The notes under the pieces were generated by a model that was given only the letters and a program-made list of their open reading frames with translations, was not told the origin of the DNA and made no database searches. Of a stretch of DNA of 64,000 nt, positions 1 to 12,635 are shown piece by piece. How positions within the stretch are numbered: position 1 is the stretch's first letter; every line of letters starts with the position of its first letter. A program made the position numbers and the translations under genes. The DNA comes from Pseudoneurospora amorphoporcata (lineage: Eukaryota; Ascomycota; Sordariomycetes; Sordariales; Sordariaceae): positions 1 through 64,000 of the forward strand of contig MU859241.1 in assembly GCA_033297205.1 (NCBI GenBank). The letters run 5' to 3'.

Positions 1-480
1 TCTGTGGAGACTAAGTTCCCCAGTGACCAGCCTACTATACTACTGAGTAGTACAGGGCAGTTACAAGGCACAGTACTAGCCACACGTTAACATTAACCTT
101 ATTAATAGGATTACTTTCTAGTTAAAATCTCTCTAGATATAAAATATTTAAAATTAACGACTCTTTTTTATAGTAAAAATCTTTAAACCTAGTCTAAAAT
201 AATCCTTCTATTTAGAATAAGATTAATATTTAAAGAGAGATCTACAATAGAAGTCGCAATTATTAGAAGTAAGGTTTTTACCCTATAAAGATATAGCTAG
301 TGCTAACCCCAATTTATATATTAAATATTTACTTCATTTAAAAGCATACTAGAAATAATTTTTATAGTTAAATTGTACTATGTTTAAAACAATCTATCTT
401 AATTTTATGAATTTAATTAAGCGATAATACCTAGTATAATTTTCTAATTGTAAAATTTTCCCTCCGTAAGGAAAGGATAC
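1..480. repeat. AT-rich, RIP-like non-coding segment
   Basis: The stretch from about position 80 to 480 is strongly AT-rich, full of TpA steps and stop codons in all frames, and holds no reading frame. Composition shifts sharply to a balanced, gene-like mix after about 480. In Neurospora this is the usual look of repeated DNA mutated by repeat-induced point mutation (RIP), so it is probably the edge of an old transposon relic. I recognise no element family and see no terminal repeats; the left border lies outside the window. Confidence 0.55.
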
Positions 481-1364
481 CCTTGCACTAGGACCATACC
501 CAAGATCATTTTCTACGGGTCAGGTGGCGCGCTATAGTAGATAGTAATGACAGCGTATCATCAGCGTATTAGGATGAGACCGATAACGTAATATACGTCT
601 TATCACTTATACGGACTCCAATCACACCAGATGCCCTCTTTCCGGGGCAACCGCCAAGCTAACCAGTGTAGGTATACGAGACGAAAGAGCAATCTTGTGT
701 TCAAATGATTACACATTCAAAAAGAAAAGAATGATCCAAGGTATCTTCCTGGCCGATTCCTCCTTCCCGTCCTCACGGGAGAAGGCGGACGAGAGGCCAC
801 CCCATGTGGGTTTATATTCAAGTGGAAGTGGCAAGCCAGCTCGGTCGGCCGGTCTTTGGGTCGACATTCATGCCTTTACTTAAACTTATAGGTACCTGGC
901 GTGTTAGTGGCCAGCTCAAGTTACGATTGTTCTCGGGATCATGGCGCACAAAGAGCCTTGTTCAAAGATACCCTCGGTCAACATGGATCGCTTTGTCCTC
1001 TCTCCTGAAAGCTTCCACTCTCCTTTGCCTTTTACCGTGGGAGGAAATAGTGCAGCCCCCTATCGGCCCCAATGACTTACGCGCTTATCGTACGATTTGA
1101 TGACGAGAAGCAAGTTGAAAGAAAGCAGTCACCATTTTTACATCCTCCGTGGCTATTCATGCCTTTTCTCGCTCATGACACCGAGGCGGAAACGTCCGAG
1201 GAGGGATCAATTTCCTACCCATATTCAAGACTTTCCTCACTTTCAACATCTTGGTCATGGAGATCTTTTGACTTTCTCACCACCACTTCGAGTCATTAGT
1301 CGTCGACATACAACACGATGGCCGTGATAATGTCATTGGTGCCCACGAATACGGTTCGGCACTG
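481..1364. other. Upstream region of the first membrane protein gene
   Basis: Balanced-composition DNA with only short overlapping reading frames. The frame of the downstream gene stays open upstream of its first ATG, without an upstream ATG, so a small 5' exon, perhaps carrying a signal peptide, may lie here. I could not place a convincing donor. Confidence 0.35.
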
Positions 1365-3177
1365 ATGCCAAGCGGAGTACCCGTGAACACAGAAGCATCA
1401 TCGCCAGTCATCACCTCGGCGGCAGCACTACGACGTCAATATGGTAAAACCAATTTTGCCATAGTAACCAGCAACTGCGGCTATGCAGTCGCTGTCGATG
1501 ACCCTCTGAAGTCCATAACGCCTCCGGACGGTATGGTGTGTGTCATGGATTCACTGAACCAGCTGTTTGGCTTCTGCCCGAGAAGGTTCCTAATCGCAAA
1601 CGAACAGGATATCGTCACCAACTGTGAATGGAACGCCTGGTGTATCGATGCTCACAAGTGTAGTGACGGCTGCGGTGTTGAGCAAGCACGTTCTCAGTTT
1701 GGCACAACAAAATGGTAAGTTTATTTGCTTCTTCTCCTCTACTCTTTGTAATTTTCCGACTCCCCCGAGCGCAGTAAATTAACCACCGAAAACTTCCAGT
1801 CATGCTGCATCTCGTCCATTCTGTCAACTGACTCGTCTAGCGAAGAGTCATACCGATGAAGCAAATCCGTACTGGAGCGTCGGTTGCGGAAGCAATCGTT
1901 ATTCAATCCACGACTACCTGTTGGACGAAAAGGCCGCTCTCGCAACGTCTGTACTCGCTACCACTTCCGCCACCATATCCACCGCTACTGTCCCGTCCAT
2001 CAAAGCTCCCCATGTACAGGCGCCGGTCGCAACAATCTCGACATTACAGCCCGTGATACCCACATCTTCGGGACCACCACTAGCACTCCCAACTAATAAT
2101 CCTCCGTCCTCCTCTTCCTCTTCCGGTGCCAGTGCCATCCCATCCGCCTCCACCACCACTTCCCCAACCCCAGACCACCCCGGGCCTCAAACCTCCGATA
2201 CCCACACCTATATCTCCTCTGCCAACACCGCCACAGAAGAACAAGAAGAAGCCCAAAAGAGACACAACCCCAAATCTGCTATCCTCGGCTCCGTCATTGG
2301 GGGCCTGGCAATTATCTACATCCTCCTCTTCGCCTGGTGGTACCGGGGTCCTCGTCGGCGAAAACGAGAGCGGGAAGCAAGGCAGGTGGCCGAACGGGCG
2401 TTGAGGGAGCGTGAGTTTTGGCGGCCACCAAATGGCTTTGAAGCGACTGGAGTAACTGGGCCGAACAAGATCCAGTGGGTTCAAGGACCACAGGAAGAAA
2501 TCCACGAACTCGGATTCGGAACAATGACAAAGCCAAAAACCCCCAGGCTTCCAGAAATGCCCAACAGTCCACAGACTCCAAAGACGCCCTACGATACTCT
2601 ACAGACAAAGACCGGAAATGAAAGTGGAAAGGGAGACGGGTTACTAGGCTTCAGTCCCCTCAGCCCCATGGTTTTAAGTTCAAGATGGGACGGAACCTCG
2701 CAGGCGACAAGTGCTGGTTCGTCCCAGTCGAGAGTCACCAGTACCAATCCCAGTGGCAGTTTCAAATCCAAATTCACACTCGGGAGGGGGGGAACCGTAG
2801 CCGAATCTGGAATATTTGGGTTTGGTGGGATCGGAAAACCTGCCAAGGTGGCGACCACAGCGACGACTATCAAAGAGGCCGAGATAGCGGAGTTGGATGG
2901 CCGGCATATGACTTCTGAAGAAAGAGATCGAAAAAGAAGCGAGCGGTTGGAGGGACCCGATTTGGCTAATCAGCCGGCTCGGTGGGAGGGGAGGGAAAGT
3001 AGTGGTGGTAATAGTGGTGGTACTTTCGGGGTTGGCGGTAGAGGTAGTAACGGTACGCCTGGGGCTGTTACTAGGAGTACTATAGTTCCTCCTACAGAGA
3101 GTTATATGGGTCAGAAAGCGGAGGATGAGCAGAGGGGGACGATACATGTGGGATGGAGTCCTTTTGATGGGAAATAG
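1365..3177 (+). CDS. Single-pass membrane protein with Cys-rich outer domain
   Basis: Function unknown. Two exons, 1365-1714 and 1800-3177, joined across an 85-nt intron (GTAAGT..CAG), give 575 residues in one frame. The first half has a run of cysteines (motifs around CGY, VCVMDS, FGFC, NCEWNAWC, CSDGCG, PFC, VGC), then a long Ser/Thr/Pro-rich stalk, one membrane span near 2275-2345, a basic stop-transfer stretch (RRRKRERE) and a disordered Ser/Gly/Pro-rich cytoplasmic tail. This is the common build of filamentous-ascomycete type I surface proteins, some thought to be wall sensors; that role is inference. The chosen ATG is not followed by a clear signal peptide, so an unseen 5' exon is likely. 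A diverged relative lies at 28047-29731. Confidence 0.75.
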
Positions 3178-3506
3178 GGGTAATGACGACTGATGGCAGA
3201 TACCTTTGGACATATTTTGCATATTGACGTAACATAGCCTCACGAGCTTTTAGATTGGGGGCAAGATGGAAGCGAGGTAGAACCTCAGCGTGGATATTAA
3301 TCATCGCATTCAGAATGTTCAGAGCCCAGAAGAAAAGGAGTCTATCTGTTGGGCAATCCACTTCTTCCAACACAGTTCGCTCTCCAAAGCCCCTGGAACA
3401 CCTCGCTCGTTTGAGGCCTCTAATATCCAACGTCTATGTACTTATCCAAGAAGAACAGAACCTAACGGCTGGCCATATTTACTTGATGTCGAAAAGTGTC
3501 CAAAAT
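3178..3506. other. Convergent 3' intergenic spacer
   Basis: About 330 bp between the stop codons of the membrane protein gene (+) and the sugar transporter gene (-). It presumably holds both 3' untranslated ends. No gene seen. Confidence 0.5.
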
Positions 3507-6029
3507 CTAGTCATCGCCTTGCCGAAGTGGCGCATAACTACCACTGTCAGACCCTTCGGCATTTCCGCCTCCCCTTCCAACCAACCTAGACAACCAGCCG
3601 CCAATTCCACCCCTGTTTTGGTTCGAGGAGCTCTTATTTGTAATCTCGACCTCATCGGGAGGATCGATCGGCAGGCCGGGAATGGCCGCACTGGCGAGCG
3701 GTCGGCCCCGAATATCCAACCGTGGCACGGGCGAACCCGGCGCAACGAGAGCATCGATTTCGGCATGAAGTGACGGAGTGCTGGCGGCGGGTGTGCCAAG
3801 TGCGTTTGTGGCATCACCGAAGAGTGTATCCATATCCTCGAGCCGGACACCACAAGTTTCGGGATACAGGAAGTATACTAGTAAACCTGTTAGCTAGAAA
3901 TGTTGAGGAGGGCGTATGAGGAGGTAGGTACTCACCAATCACAAAACTAACAGCGCAGAAGAAGGCATGGATCAGGTACAACCTCCAGTGAATCAGCTCC
4001 TGCAAAATGGGCGTCATCTCTCCGACCAGGAAGTTGAACGCCCAGTTCGTCGCTGTCGAAAGACTAGCACCCTTGGAGCGAATCTTCAGGGGCAAGATCT
4101 CCGGCGGGTACAACCAGGGAATTGGGCCCCATGAGTATCCGAATGCCGCATTGTAGATCATAACCATACCTACAACCACGGACGGTGTCCAAGGGGTGTC
4201 AAGGTATAAGAAGTACGAGATGGCGGACAAGGAGAGCACCATGGCCACGGCACCAGTCAACAGGATAGGCCGGCGACCCCAGCGGTCCACGATATACCAT
4301 GGAGGAATCGTCGACAGGAAGTAGGTGATGCCGTTGAAGCCGGTCATTAACACGGCATCGTGGCCGACCCAACCGGCAGACTCGAACACAAGGGGTGCGT
4401 AGTAGGAGATAACGTTAATGCCGTTGAGTTGCGCAAGCGCTTGGGCCGACATGGCGATAAAGACGCGACGGCTGTACCGTTTGAACATTTCACTATATGT
4501 TCTTTCGCCCTCCTGGCGTGCCAGCAACACGTCCATCTTGATTTCTCTGAACTCGTCCCTTGCGCGAGGGTTGTGGATGTCGCCGCCGCCGTATAGATTG
4601 GCAATAACGACAATACCCTCCTCGTCGTGATCATTGTCCAGAAGCCATCTATGGTCTTGATTAACAGCCACACGGAAGCCAAGTGTTAAAACTGGTTGTA
4701 CTCACCTGGGCGATTCCACAATAATCAAACTTCCCAGTCCGAGCAACGCGCCCATGACACACTGCATGAGAAGCGGGAGGCGCCACGATAGGTTACCCTC
4801 AATGAAGCCACAAAAGTAGTCCACCCAGACCGAGGTTGTGTAACCGATGATGTTACCCGAGAACTCAATGCAAGCAAGCTTTCCTCTGTTATGAGGAGGT
4901 GAGATCTCGGACTGGTAGACCGGAACGATGGTGGAGAGCATGCCGACACCCAAGCCAGCAATGATACGCCCAGTCATCATCATGGCCATATCGGTTGCAA
5001 TGGTCTGTAGAGCACCGCCCACGAAAAAGATGCACGATCCATAGAGAATGGTCTTGCGACGACCAATGATATCACCAATTCTACCAACCATGAGCGAGGA
5101 GATGAGGGCACCTATTTCTAGGATGGCCACCATAGTGCCTATCTGTGTGCTTGTTGGTTGGTTGAAATAGTTCTTGAAGTAGGGACCACTATACAAATCG
5201 CATCAGTTACTCGGCCTTCGTGTCTATCGAGCATGACAGCACGGGGCATCGAAGTCACGACAGAGGGGTCCACGCACGTAATGATGCCGGACATGACACC
5301 CTGATCATATCCAAAAAGAAAGACACCTAATGACACAAAGATGGAAGTGAAGTAGCTGTTACACGCCGTCAGTTGTAGTCCAACCATGGCAAAGTCCAAC
5401 AGGAGAGATCGAACATTAGGGGTTTGCCAGTAAGGCCATGAATGGGGTTCCGTGTTCCCGCCATGATGCTGGCAATAAGGCGCTCGGCCCGCGAGACAAT
5501 TCGGGGGGCGGCGTCGGGAATGCGAATTGCTTCCTTATTAACGGCTCCAGCGTGACCAGACGACCTGGAGGAGTGAGTGCTGGAGCAGGAAAGAGACTCG
5601 TGATAGTGGACGTGCTTGCCGCCGTGACGATGACGTTTCGGATGGCGATGGACAACGCTAGCGTTGGTTTCGTCCTCTAGGGTATCGTTATCGTATAGTC
5701 TCTGGCGCAAAGGATCCTCGTGATCGAGCTGCTCGGCGATGTCACCGGTGTCGACCCACGAGGACTCGGAAGAGTCGTAGGCGTTGTAGTCGTCGTCGTC
5801 GTCGTCGTCCGAGTATCGCGAATGCTCAGCAGGGCGTGGAGCAAGGAAGGAGGAAGTGCCTTGGTTCCGGTTGCCGTGTGAATGGGTCGAAGGATCGTGT
5901 TGAGCAGCCGCGTGTGCGGGGAGCGTGCGGAGGGGGATGTTGGAAGGGAGACGGTTCGGAATCGGAGTCGGCTGCGGAGGAGGAATCTTAGACGAGATGG
6001 AGCTGTTCTGCAGCAGCCCCCGACCGCAC
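3507..6029 (-). CDS. MFS sugar transporter with long N-terminal extension
   Basis: Proton-coupled or facilitative hexose transporter of the fungal sugar porter family, in the plasma membrane, with about 12 spans. Exons (minus strand): 5415 and upstream, 5278-5355, 4706-5188, 3936-4648, 3507-3877, with introns of 59, 89, 57 and 58 nt. The joins restore family motifs: FLFGYDQGVMSG in span 1, GRIGDIIGRRK, VESPRWLLD, RWGRRP and a PETCG version of the usual PETKG. The first intron uses a GTTCGA donor but gives a perfect family join (GKPL-I-YFTS). The C-terminal tail of about 100 residues is Gly/Ser/Pro-rich. The earliest in-frame ATG is at 5464; the frame stays open to 6058 with no ATG, encoding a Pro/Ser/His-rich stretch with six aspartates (near 5800). 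A spliced leader exon joining near 6029 is a guess. Substrate not predictable. Confidence 0.85.
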
Positions 6030-6058
6030 CTTGAGGTGGAAAGAGTGGAAGTGTTTCT

Positions 6059-9000
6059 TTAGTTGAGGATGATCAACCCGAGATGGTCGATGTCGAGACG
6101 GACACATTGGACGGCTCACGGGGTTCACGGGGTCTCGGGATCAACAAAAAGGCAAGAGAGGCGAAGAAATGGAAGCAAAGTGCACGCGTGTGCACCAATG
6201 AATGACTGATGGCTGCCCACTGTCTTGCAGAAGACCGGAGTTGAGGAAGCTGCAATGACAGAAGCTTGGAATTCCATCAGACGGGATGGCTGAAGAGGTC
6301 CCCTGTGGTGCCTGTATGAGCGTGTGAAGCGGAGCTACGGCAGCCAAGGGACCGCCAAGACCCACCTGAATGGCAGGGCACCAGCCAATCCACCGAGGAG
6401 CCCCTGGCACCCCAGTCCTGACCCACCATTCCCACACCCCGCCATTTTGGTCTAGTTTTTCAAACGTCAAACCGGCCTCAACTTTTGTCTTCTCACTGGC
6501 AGAGACCGGTAACACACATGCCCAACCGATAACAAGCCGCGCAGATCAAATGAAAATCACTGCAGAACCTGGCAACCTTCTCACCCTTCAATCGACCACA
6601 TGATTGCAATCCAAATTCAGTGTCAGAGTTGTCAGAGTGACCAAGACCGACAGCCATCCGACAGACCAGACGGAAGTCAAAGCTGAAATGGCAATGATGG
6701 GATGAAACGTTTACTCGACTCATCACTTTCCCTTCGAAATAACCAAATGGCGATTTCGAGTCATTGGTGGCTGTCAAGCGTGGTATAACCTAGTGTCGGA
6801 TACGTAGGTATCCCAGGAATCTCTCCAGACACCGAACCCACGATCGTTAGCTCGAAACTAGAGGTCCGATAGTCGGATAGGCCTCCCCGTAGGAACTCGA
6901 TGTCTCTAGGGTATTGCCGATACAAACACCAAGCAAGATGGAAGTTACAGCTGCTTCACTCTCTTCAGCGTCATAAAAAAACGTCAACAGGGGTCTTCGA
7001 TGACGGAGCAGCCGAGGTTACCGCACTCTCCTCGACGAGAATCCCGAGCTTGTCGAGTTGTATACTGACCTTGAATCCCAAAAGCTACCTGGGCAATTGA
7101 GGAGGGCTGCCCAAACCCCAACAACTCAAAGCCCGACCCGGACCAGGCGACTTATATCAACAGCCATGTGAACGAAACATCGACCTTGCATCGCGACTTT
7201 CCATGGCGGGCTCGGTTCTCGGCCCGCGTATCGACTGCCGCCAATGGTCTACGTCCTCGAATAGCTACAGTAACATATTCCTATATCAAGTACATGATAC
7301 AGTTCCTACATTACCTTATTTTGACGTCCAACCGTCCGGGCCGTCTGCTGTGCCCCCCACCCCGAGCCAGGCAGCCCTTCAACCTTTATAAGGGTCACAG
7401 AACAGTCCGTGCCACCGCTCCCGTTGTTTTGGGTTCGCTCTCGTAAGCGGGCACAGAGCCTCCTCCTGCTACCTACTTACTATACTTCGAACATTCGCTT
7501 GCGTGAACGCGCCTTACACGGGCTTTGTCGTCTATCAGATCTTGGGGGGGCACGTGATTCATCAGTTTAGGGATCGACTCTAATGTCGGGACACATTATC
7601 GCTAGCTGGTAGGCGCATGCAGTACCTTCAACCGGAGCATTAAGCAGTGCACGTTATCGTGTACGTTTGGGTGCAGAGGACGGACCCTATGCATGAATTA
7701 GGGGTACTGCTGTGTAGCAGGGTTAGTTAGGGCTTAAATACCTAGGCAGTACAGTCCAAGCACCCAATCCGGAAAGGAAGTAAAGAGACCTGGACTAAAG
7801 GAAGGCCCCAGTCTGTGGCACATACCTATGTACCTACCTCTATGCTCCTATGTTGGTTTTCTCAATGGAGTCCCTATTTCAGTGTTTGGTTGCTCAAGGC
7901 GACTCCCGCTCGATAATATGATGGATATTAGTATCCACGCCGGGCACAGCGCAACTCCTGACAGCATCCTCTTTTACTTCCCTTGGTGACACGGCGTTGG
8001 TACCAGTAATACACTACGTCCGAAAGAAAATTGCTTGGCTTCTTCCAGAGAACCATTTGTGACCGTGATGTATTCGTGTGCTTGTACGGCTGTACCTGCA
8101 CATGCTCAAGAAGTCCCCGGCTTGCTCTCGTTGGTACCTTGGTGGTCAAAAGAGATGACCGACTGAGCCGCTCTGAAGGGAATCCACCAAGGATCTGAAC
8201 ATCATTGTCAGCAAACAGGCGTCATTTCCGTTTGTTGATCAATCCACGAGGCCATGCTTTTCTTGTTGCTGTGGTGCTAGGTATCTAGCTGCATGCGTTA
8301 CGGTTCGTTCGTACCTAGCCGGACCTGGTAAGCCTGGTAGCCATGCAGCCACCTGTCTCCGTCATACAGACGGGAACTTCGCCTTTTGAGCACCATAATT
8401 GGGTTCGTATCACCAGCCGGAGCATTGAGAGCAGCCTGTTGTGTACACAAGTGTCTCTTGATACTTTCCACACGATGAATCGATGAACCAGTCGATATAT
8501 GCCGAGCGTAGAACTACGAGTTAAATGCTGTACAGAATGAAAAGCCAAAGATGGGGACATGATTGGACCATGATCATGTCGAACTTGGTCCGTTGGGCTC
8601 GCCTTTGCCTGAAAGTTCGACGCATGGATGCCGCCTTGCAGGAGGGAACGCACAGCCTTGGTATTCGAGAAGCCGGAGTTGTTGCAGATGTCGGAATCGC
8701 TTGAACCTCGGCTGCACCTGGACAGTCTGCAGAAGGATGTGCGGACACGCTGCTGACTGGCTCGGCCGTGCTGACTTGCTGAGGCTATCAAAAGTGAGGC
8801 CCGTGGTTTCGGCCTGGACGTCGTTCGGTTCCGCTTCTCCACGGGCTTCCGTCCCGGGTGTGTGTTGACCAGCTCATCATGCATGAGAGATCTTGACATG
8901 GAGGTTACCTACCTTAGGCGACCATGTTTTGCGTCCCGTTCTGCGAGGAGGTAAACCCCGCGAACAGCGTGTCCAATTGCGTGCCATTTGAATATGTCGA

Positions 9001-10406
9001 TTGCCAACGGTGAGTGAGGTACAGGTAGCTATAATGGCCGGTAATATAGGCCGGCTGTTCGGAATAGCGCCCAACATTCTGCTTGTCCCGGCAGACTGAG
9101 ACCTGGAGCACCAAGACCCACGGTTCGCCAATCTAGTCCGGAGTTCGAGGTGTCGTGGTCTTCTTTAGAGCGCTCCGCCAGTGGTGCTAAAGTGTCAGGT
9201 GGTGTTGCTGGTCCTGAGCCCCCTGCCTTGACTCTCTTTCTGTATTTTGGGTATTTTCTTCGCTTCATCCCTTTGTATCCCCACTCCACTCGGCAGGGAG
9301 AACGGGAAAAGAAGGCGAAGAACAAAAATCAAGGAAAAGCAGAACCATTCGCCAGCATGCCATTGCGTTGCGACTTCGTCCGGAAGTGAAGTAGTTTCAG
9401 AGAAGACTAGCGCAAGTGCAACGCTGGGATGATTTGGTCAAAACGTCCACCCATCAGGTTGCTTGTCCCGTCTTGTTATTTCGAGAAGGCTGGGACTCGA
9501 GACCAATAAGGTGTATGCCAAAGTGGAGACACGATCCCGGCCAACTAGTAGAATCAAAGCGCACTAAGCCTGTTCCTGCTGCCGCTGCCGCTGCCCGAAT
9601 GTGGAAGCGACGAGGGAGCGCGACTATACTGGCGACTTTGCCCTGACTCCTGAGCCACTGGCGACCACCCACTCGTCCGGGCAGCCATTCCCTTGCCAAT
9701 GCTTAAGGTATGCTAGTGTTCCAATGGCTGCCATGCAGTGAAATCCTTCTGGGCCCGGGCGTCACTGGCCTTCCAGTTGAGTTTTATATTTTGCAGGCGG
9801 ACCCGCCAACCCCAGGCCGCCGTGGGCTTCCCGCATTTGTTTCTTCTCTCCGCCCCCCATACAAATTCATCCGGACCACCTGCCCTGCGCTTCTGCTCCA
9901 CGTCCCTTTTTTCTTTTCTCCACGACATTCGAGCCAATAATAGGGCATCGCCGTTACTCCTAATCTTCGGTTCCGAAGCACACGGCGCTCACTAAGGACG
10001 ACATTTGGCGACGCGAAACACACAGGGAGGAGGGATCGATTCGCGCAAAAATAACCTCAGGGAGGAAGACAAGAGAGTCGGGTTCGCCATTCTCGTCCAT
10101 CATCACGCCACACACAAGCGCTTGATTTGAGCTTCATCGCATTTTCCACACGCCAGCCACAACGGATTCTACATATTGAACAAAACGCAACAACCGCCAG
10201 CCAAAGGATATCTGCATTGAAGGATTGAAAGGTCACAATAAAAGGCGGACGGCGGCGTCAGGTCGACACGCGCATATTCGGGCATCTGCCATCGCAATTG
10301 AGCGGCAGACGCAAAGGGATACCCCCGGCAGATATCACGGAAGCACGTCTCTCCGCAGTACCTCGATTTCCAACCGCATTGCAGCGGTTGCATACCAGAC
10401 GACACC
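6059..10406. other. Long intergenic region, no gene recognised
   Basis: About 4.3 kb between the divergent sugar transporter and Chs7-like genes. Reading frames here (largest 194 codons at 8315-8899 on the minus strand) have no protein-like composition or recognisable motif. The stretch presumably carries both promoters and 5' leaders. A possible leader exon of the transporter may lie around 6060-6290 (minus). Confidence 0.4.
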
Positions 10407-11712
10407 ATGGGGTCAACACAATTTGGCAACTTTCATGTGAGCTCCCGACGCCGAAGACGGTGGGCGCAGAAGGCGTTCAGCTCCCCTCTCAGAGACGCAG
10501 ATTCTGACTGTTAGTGCCTCCATATTCCCAGGACTTCTGTCGAGACTCGACTCTTCCTATCTGCAATGTGAGTAGGGCCCTACCCCATCTGGTGGAGACG
10601 GTGGTTCCATGCCAGGAACCATGCTCTCTCGGACCCTCGTCCCTGTTCGCTGCTCTTCAGACTGACTTACACGGCCTCTTCTTGATAAACAGCTCCTTTC
10701 GGATAAACACAGCCAGTCTGGGCCATGGGACAATTCAGACAACTGCCAGCTGAGGGGAATTTCTCTATCGGATGGAAAGAGGCTTGGAAATCTAGGTATG
10801 TGACCTTACATGAATATGAACGCGACATATGCTGACACAATGCAGGGTCCATACTGCTATGCGCAATTGCGATTCTCACGTCTCTGTATCTGCTCTACAG
10901 GTCCGAGCGGAAACGAGCTGCGGTTGGTCGTCGGTATGTTATCCACAAATCATCGGACCAAAGCTTCGGAGTATAGGATCACTGATAACTCCACAGAGAA
11001 ATGCAAGTTTTCCTCTTGGGCTACATCATTATTTCGATATGTGAGATCTTCTCAGTGGGAGAGTTCCCGCTGAACTCTACAGTCCGCATCGTAAGTCTGG
11101 CCTGAGCCAAGATCAGCAAGCAGTGTTTCGTGCTACGTTTCGTTTTAACTGACTTGTGCCCAGGCATTCACGGCTATTCACATTGGGTTTATCATCGCCA
11201 CTACCTGGATACTGATGCTCAACGCGATTGTTGGCTACCAATTACTCGACGACGGCACTCCGCTTTCACTGGCTTTGGTAGTTGGTTCTGCAGCGATTCT
11301 GCTTGTCGGAACTGGTTACATTGCTCTGGATACTGGGCTACACTGGACAGGCTACTGGGACAGCAGCTACGATCTTCCCAAGAACCGGCATATCGCACTC
11401 TACGTGCTTTACCAGCTTGCGCCCCTTGTTTTTCTGGTCGCCTACTTTGTCCTGGAGGCCATCCTGGTCATCAAGATTCTCGGCGAGAGGCGCCCGATGC
11501 TTTACTTAGCCTCTGCTGCGATCCTTTTTGCGGCAGGCCAAGTGTTGAACTATGTCGTCAGCAAATACATTTGTGGTGGCACATCTGGAAAGATCGACGG
11601 TGCTCTTTTCGAAACCCTCTTTACCCTCCTGGCGGTAGTAATGAATTGGGTCTTCTGGTCCAGCATTACCGAGGATGATTGGCCATCAGTTCCGCCTAAC
11701 CAGTTCCCATAG
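10407..11712 (+). CDS. Chs7-like membrane protein (Chs3p/PF12271 family)
   Basis: Multi-pass membrane protein of the fungal family that includes Chs7, the ER chaperone needed for export of chitin synthase III; it acts in or near the ER. Six exons: 10407-10436, 10532-10567, 10693-10795, 10846-10933, 10997-11090, 11164-11712, total 299 residues. The N-terminus has the family signature of a short lead followed by FCRDSTLPICN; the middle has NCQLRGISL. About seven membrane spans follow, and the protein ends WVFWSSITEDDWP plus a short tail. All five introns are 50-125 nt with GT..AG ends. The sequence differs clearly from canonical Chs7 (which reads CQK..LPLC), so it is more likely the filamentous-fungal paralogue group than Chs7 itself; its client is unknown. 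Confidence 0.85.
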
Positions 11713-12635
11713 AAGGGCCAGGATAGGTTGAAGTCTCGAAAACCGAGTTCAACGGCATTCAAAGATCAGTTCTTGGGGATAGTCGAGCGCTTGCAAGCGG
11801 GTGTCCCATAGATACATGCTTCTACCGGTGCTCATCCCGCACAGGAGAACCACCTTCTCTTTTCTGCTTCTCAACGGTGGCGGGACCTCCTTCTTAGCAT
11901 ATATACCCCACAAAAACAACAAAACGGCAAAAAAAACACCAACGGATACGAAGACACGAAAGAGCGATCACATGTTTTTATCACGACACCTTTGCTTTAA
12001 TAACGGCTTTTGCGAGCGGGAAGGGACGGAAAGAGCGGGGAGGGGCGGGACGGCAAGCGGGTTGTTGGGTTACAGATCGCCCGTCTACACTGTCGTTTGG
12101 ACAACCCGCAAAACCCGGCATACTACGCCCATCGACGATTATCATTCACCAAACCTAATTAGTGATGTTTGTAAAAAGAGAAGGATGAAGATACGGGGAA
12201 GGAAAAAGCGGCAAGCAAGGTGGCATGGAGTCGAAACAGGCAAGACGAGGAATGGAAGGGAAGAGATGGCAGGGAGAACACTGGATGAAACAACCAATCT
12301 CACCTGGGTTCTGCTGCGCAGCGCGCGTTATTAATGATGATGGATATGGAGCACTGTTTACGACGGGGAATCTGCAGCAAATGTACACCATGGGAAAGAT
12401 GCTTTTCGGGGATGCTTTATGGCGGTGAGCGTGGATTTACGTACTACTATTACTTATACCCTAGTCAGACGACGAATGAGATACACAGGTTATGATCCTA
12501 GTCATATGTTGTTGTTATTGTGGTCAGAGGCAACTTAATTCTGCGGAAAGACTAAATGTCGGAACTCCGTGTTCGTAACTTCCCCAAATGACAAAATGCT
12601 AAAAAACCCCAACCGTGTCCCAGCTGTCATAACCA
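11713..12635. other. Convergent 3' intergenic region
   Basis: About 0.9 kb between two convergent genes. A 177-codon frame at 11801-12334 (+) has a basic, low-complexity composition and no known motif; I take this as 3' untranslated and spacer sequence. Confidence 0.45.

Noticed and set aside
5318..5355. 38-nt intron (GTGTAACAG..TTAG) in the transporter
   Set aside because: Too short; the 59-nt intron 5356-5414 gives the exact family sequence instead.
8315..8899. 194-codon minus-strand frame
   Set aside because: Basic, Ser-rich chance composition with a matching open antisense frame; no family resemblance.
11801..12334. 177-codon plus-strand frame after the Chs7-like gene
   Set aside because: Lys/Arg/Thr-rich low complexity in a convergent 3' region; likely untranslated.
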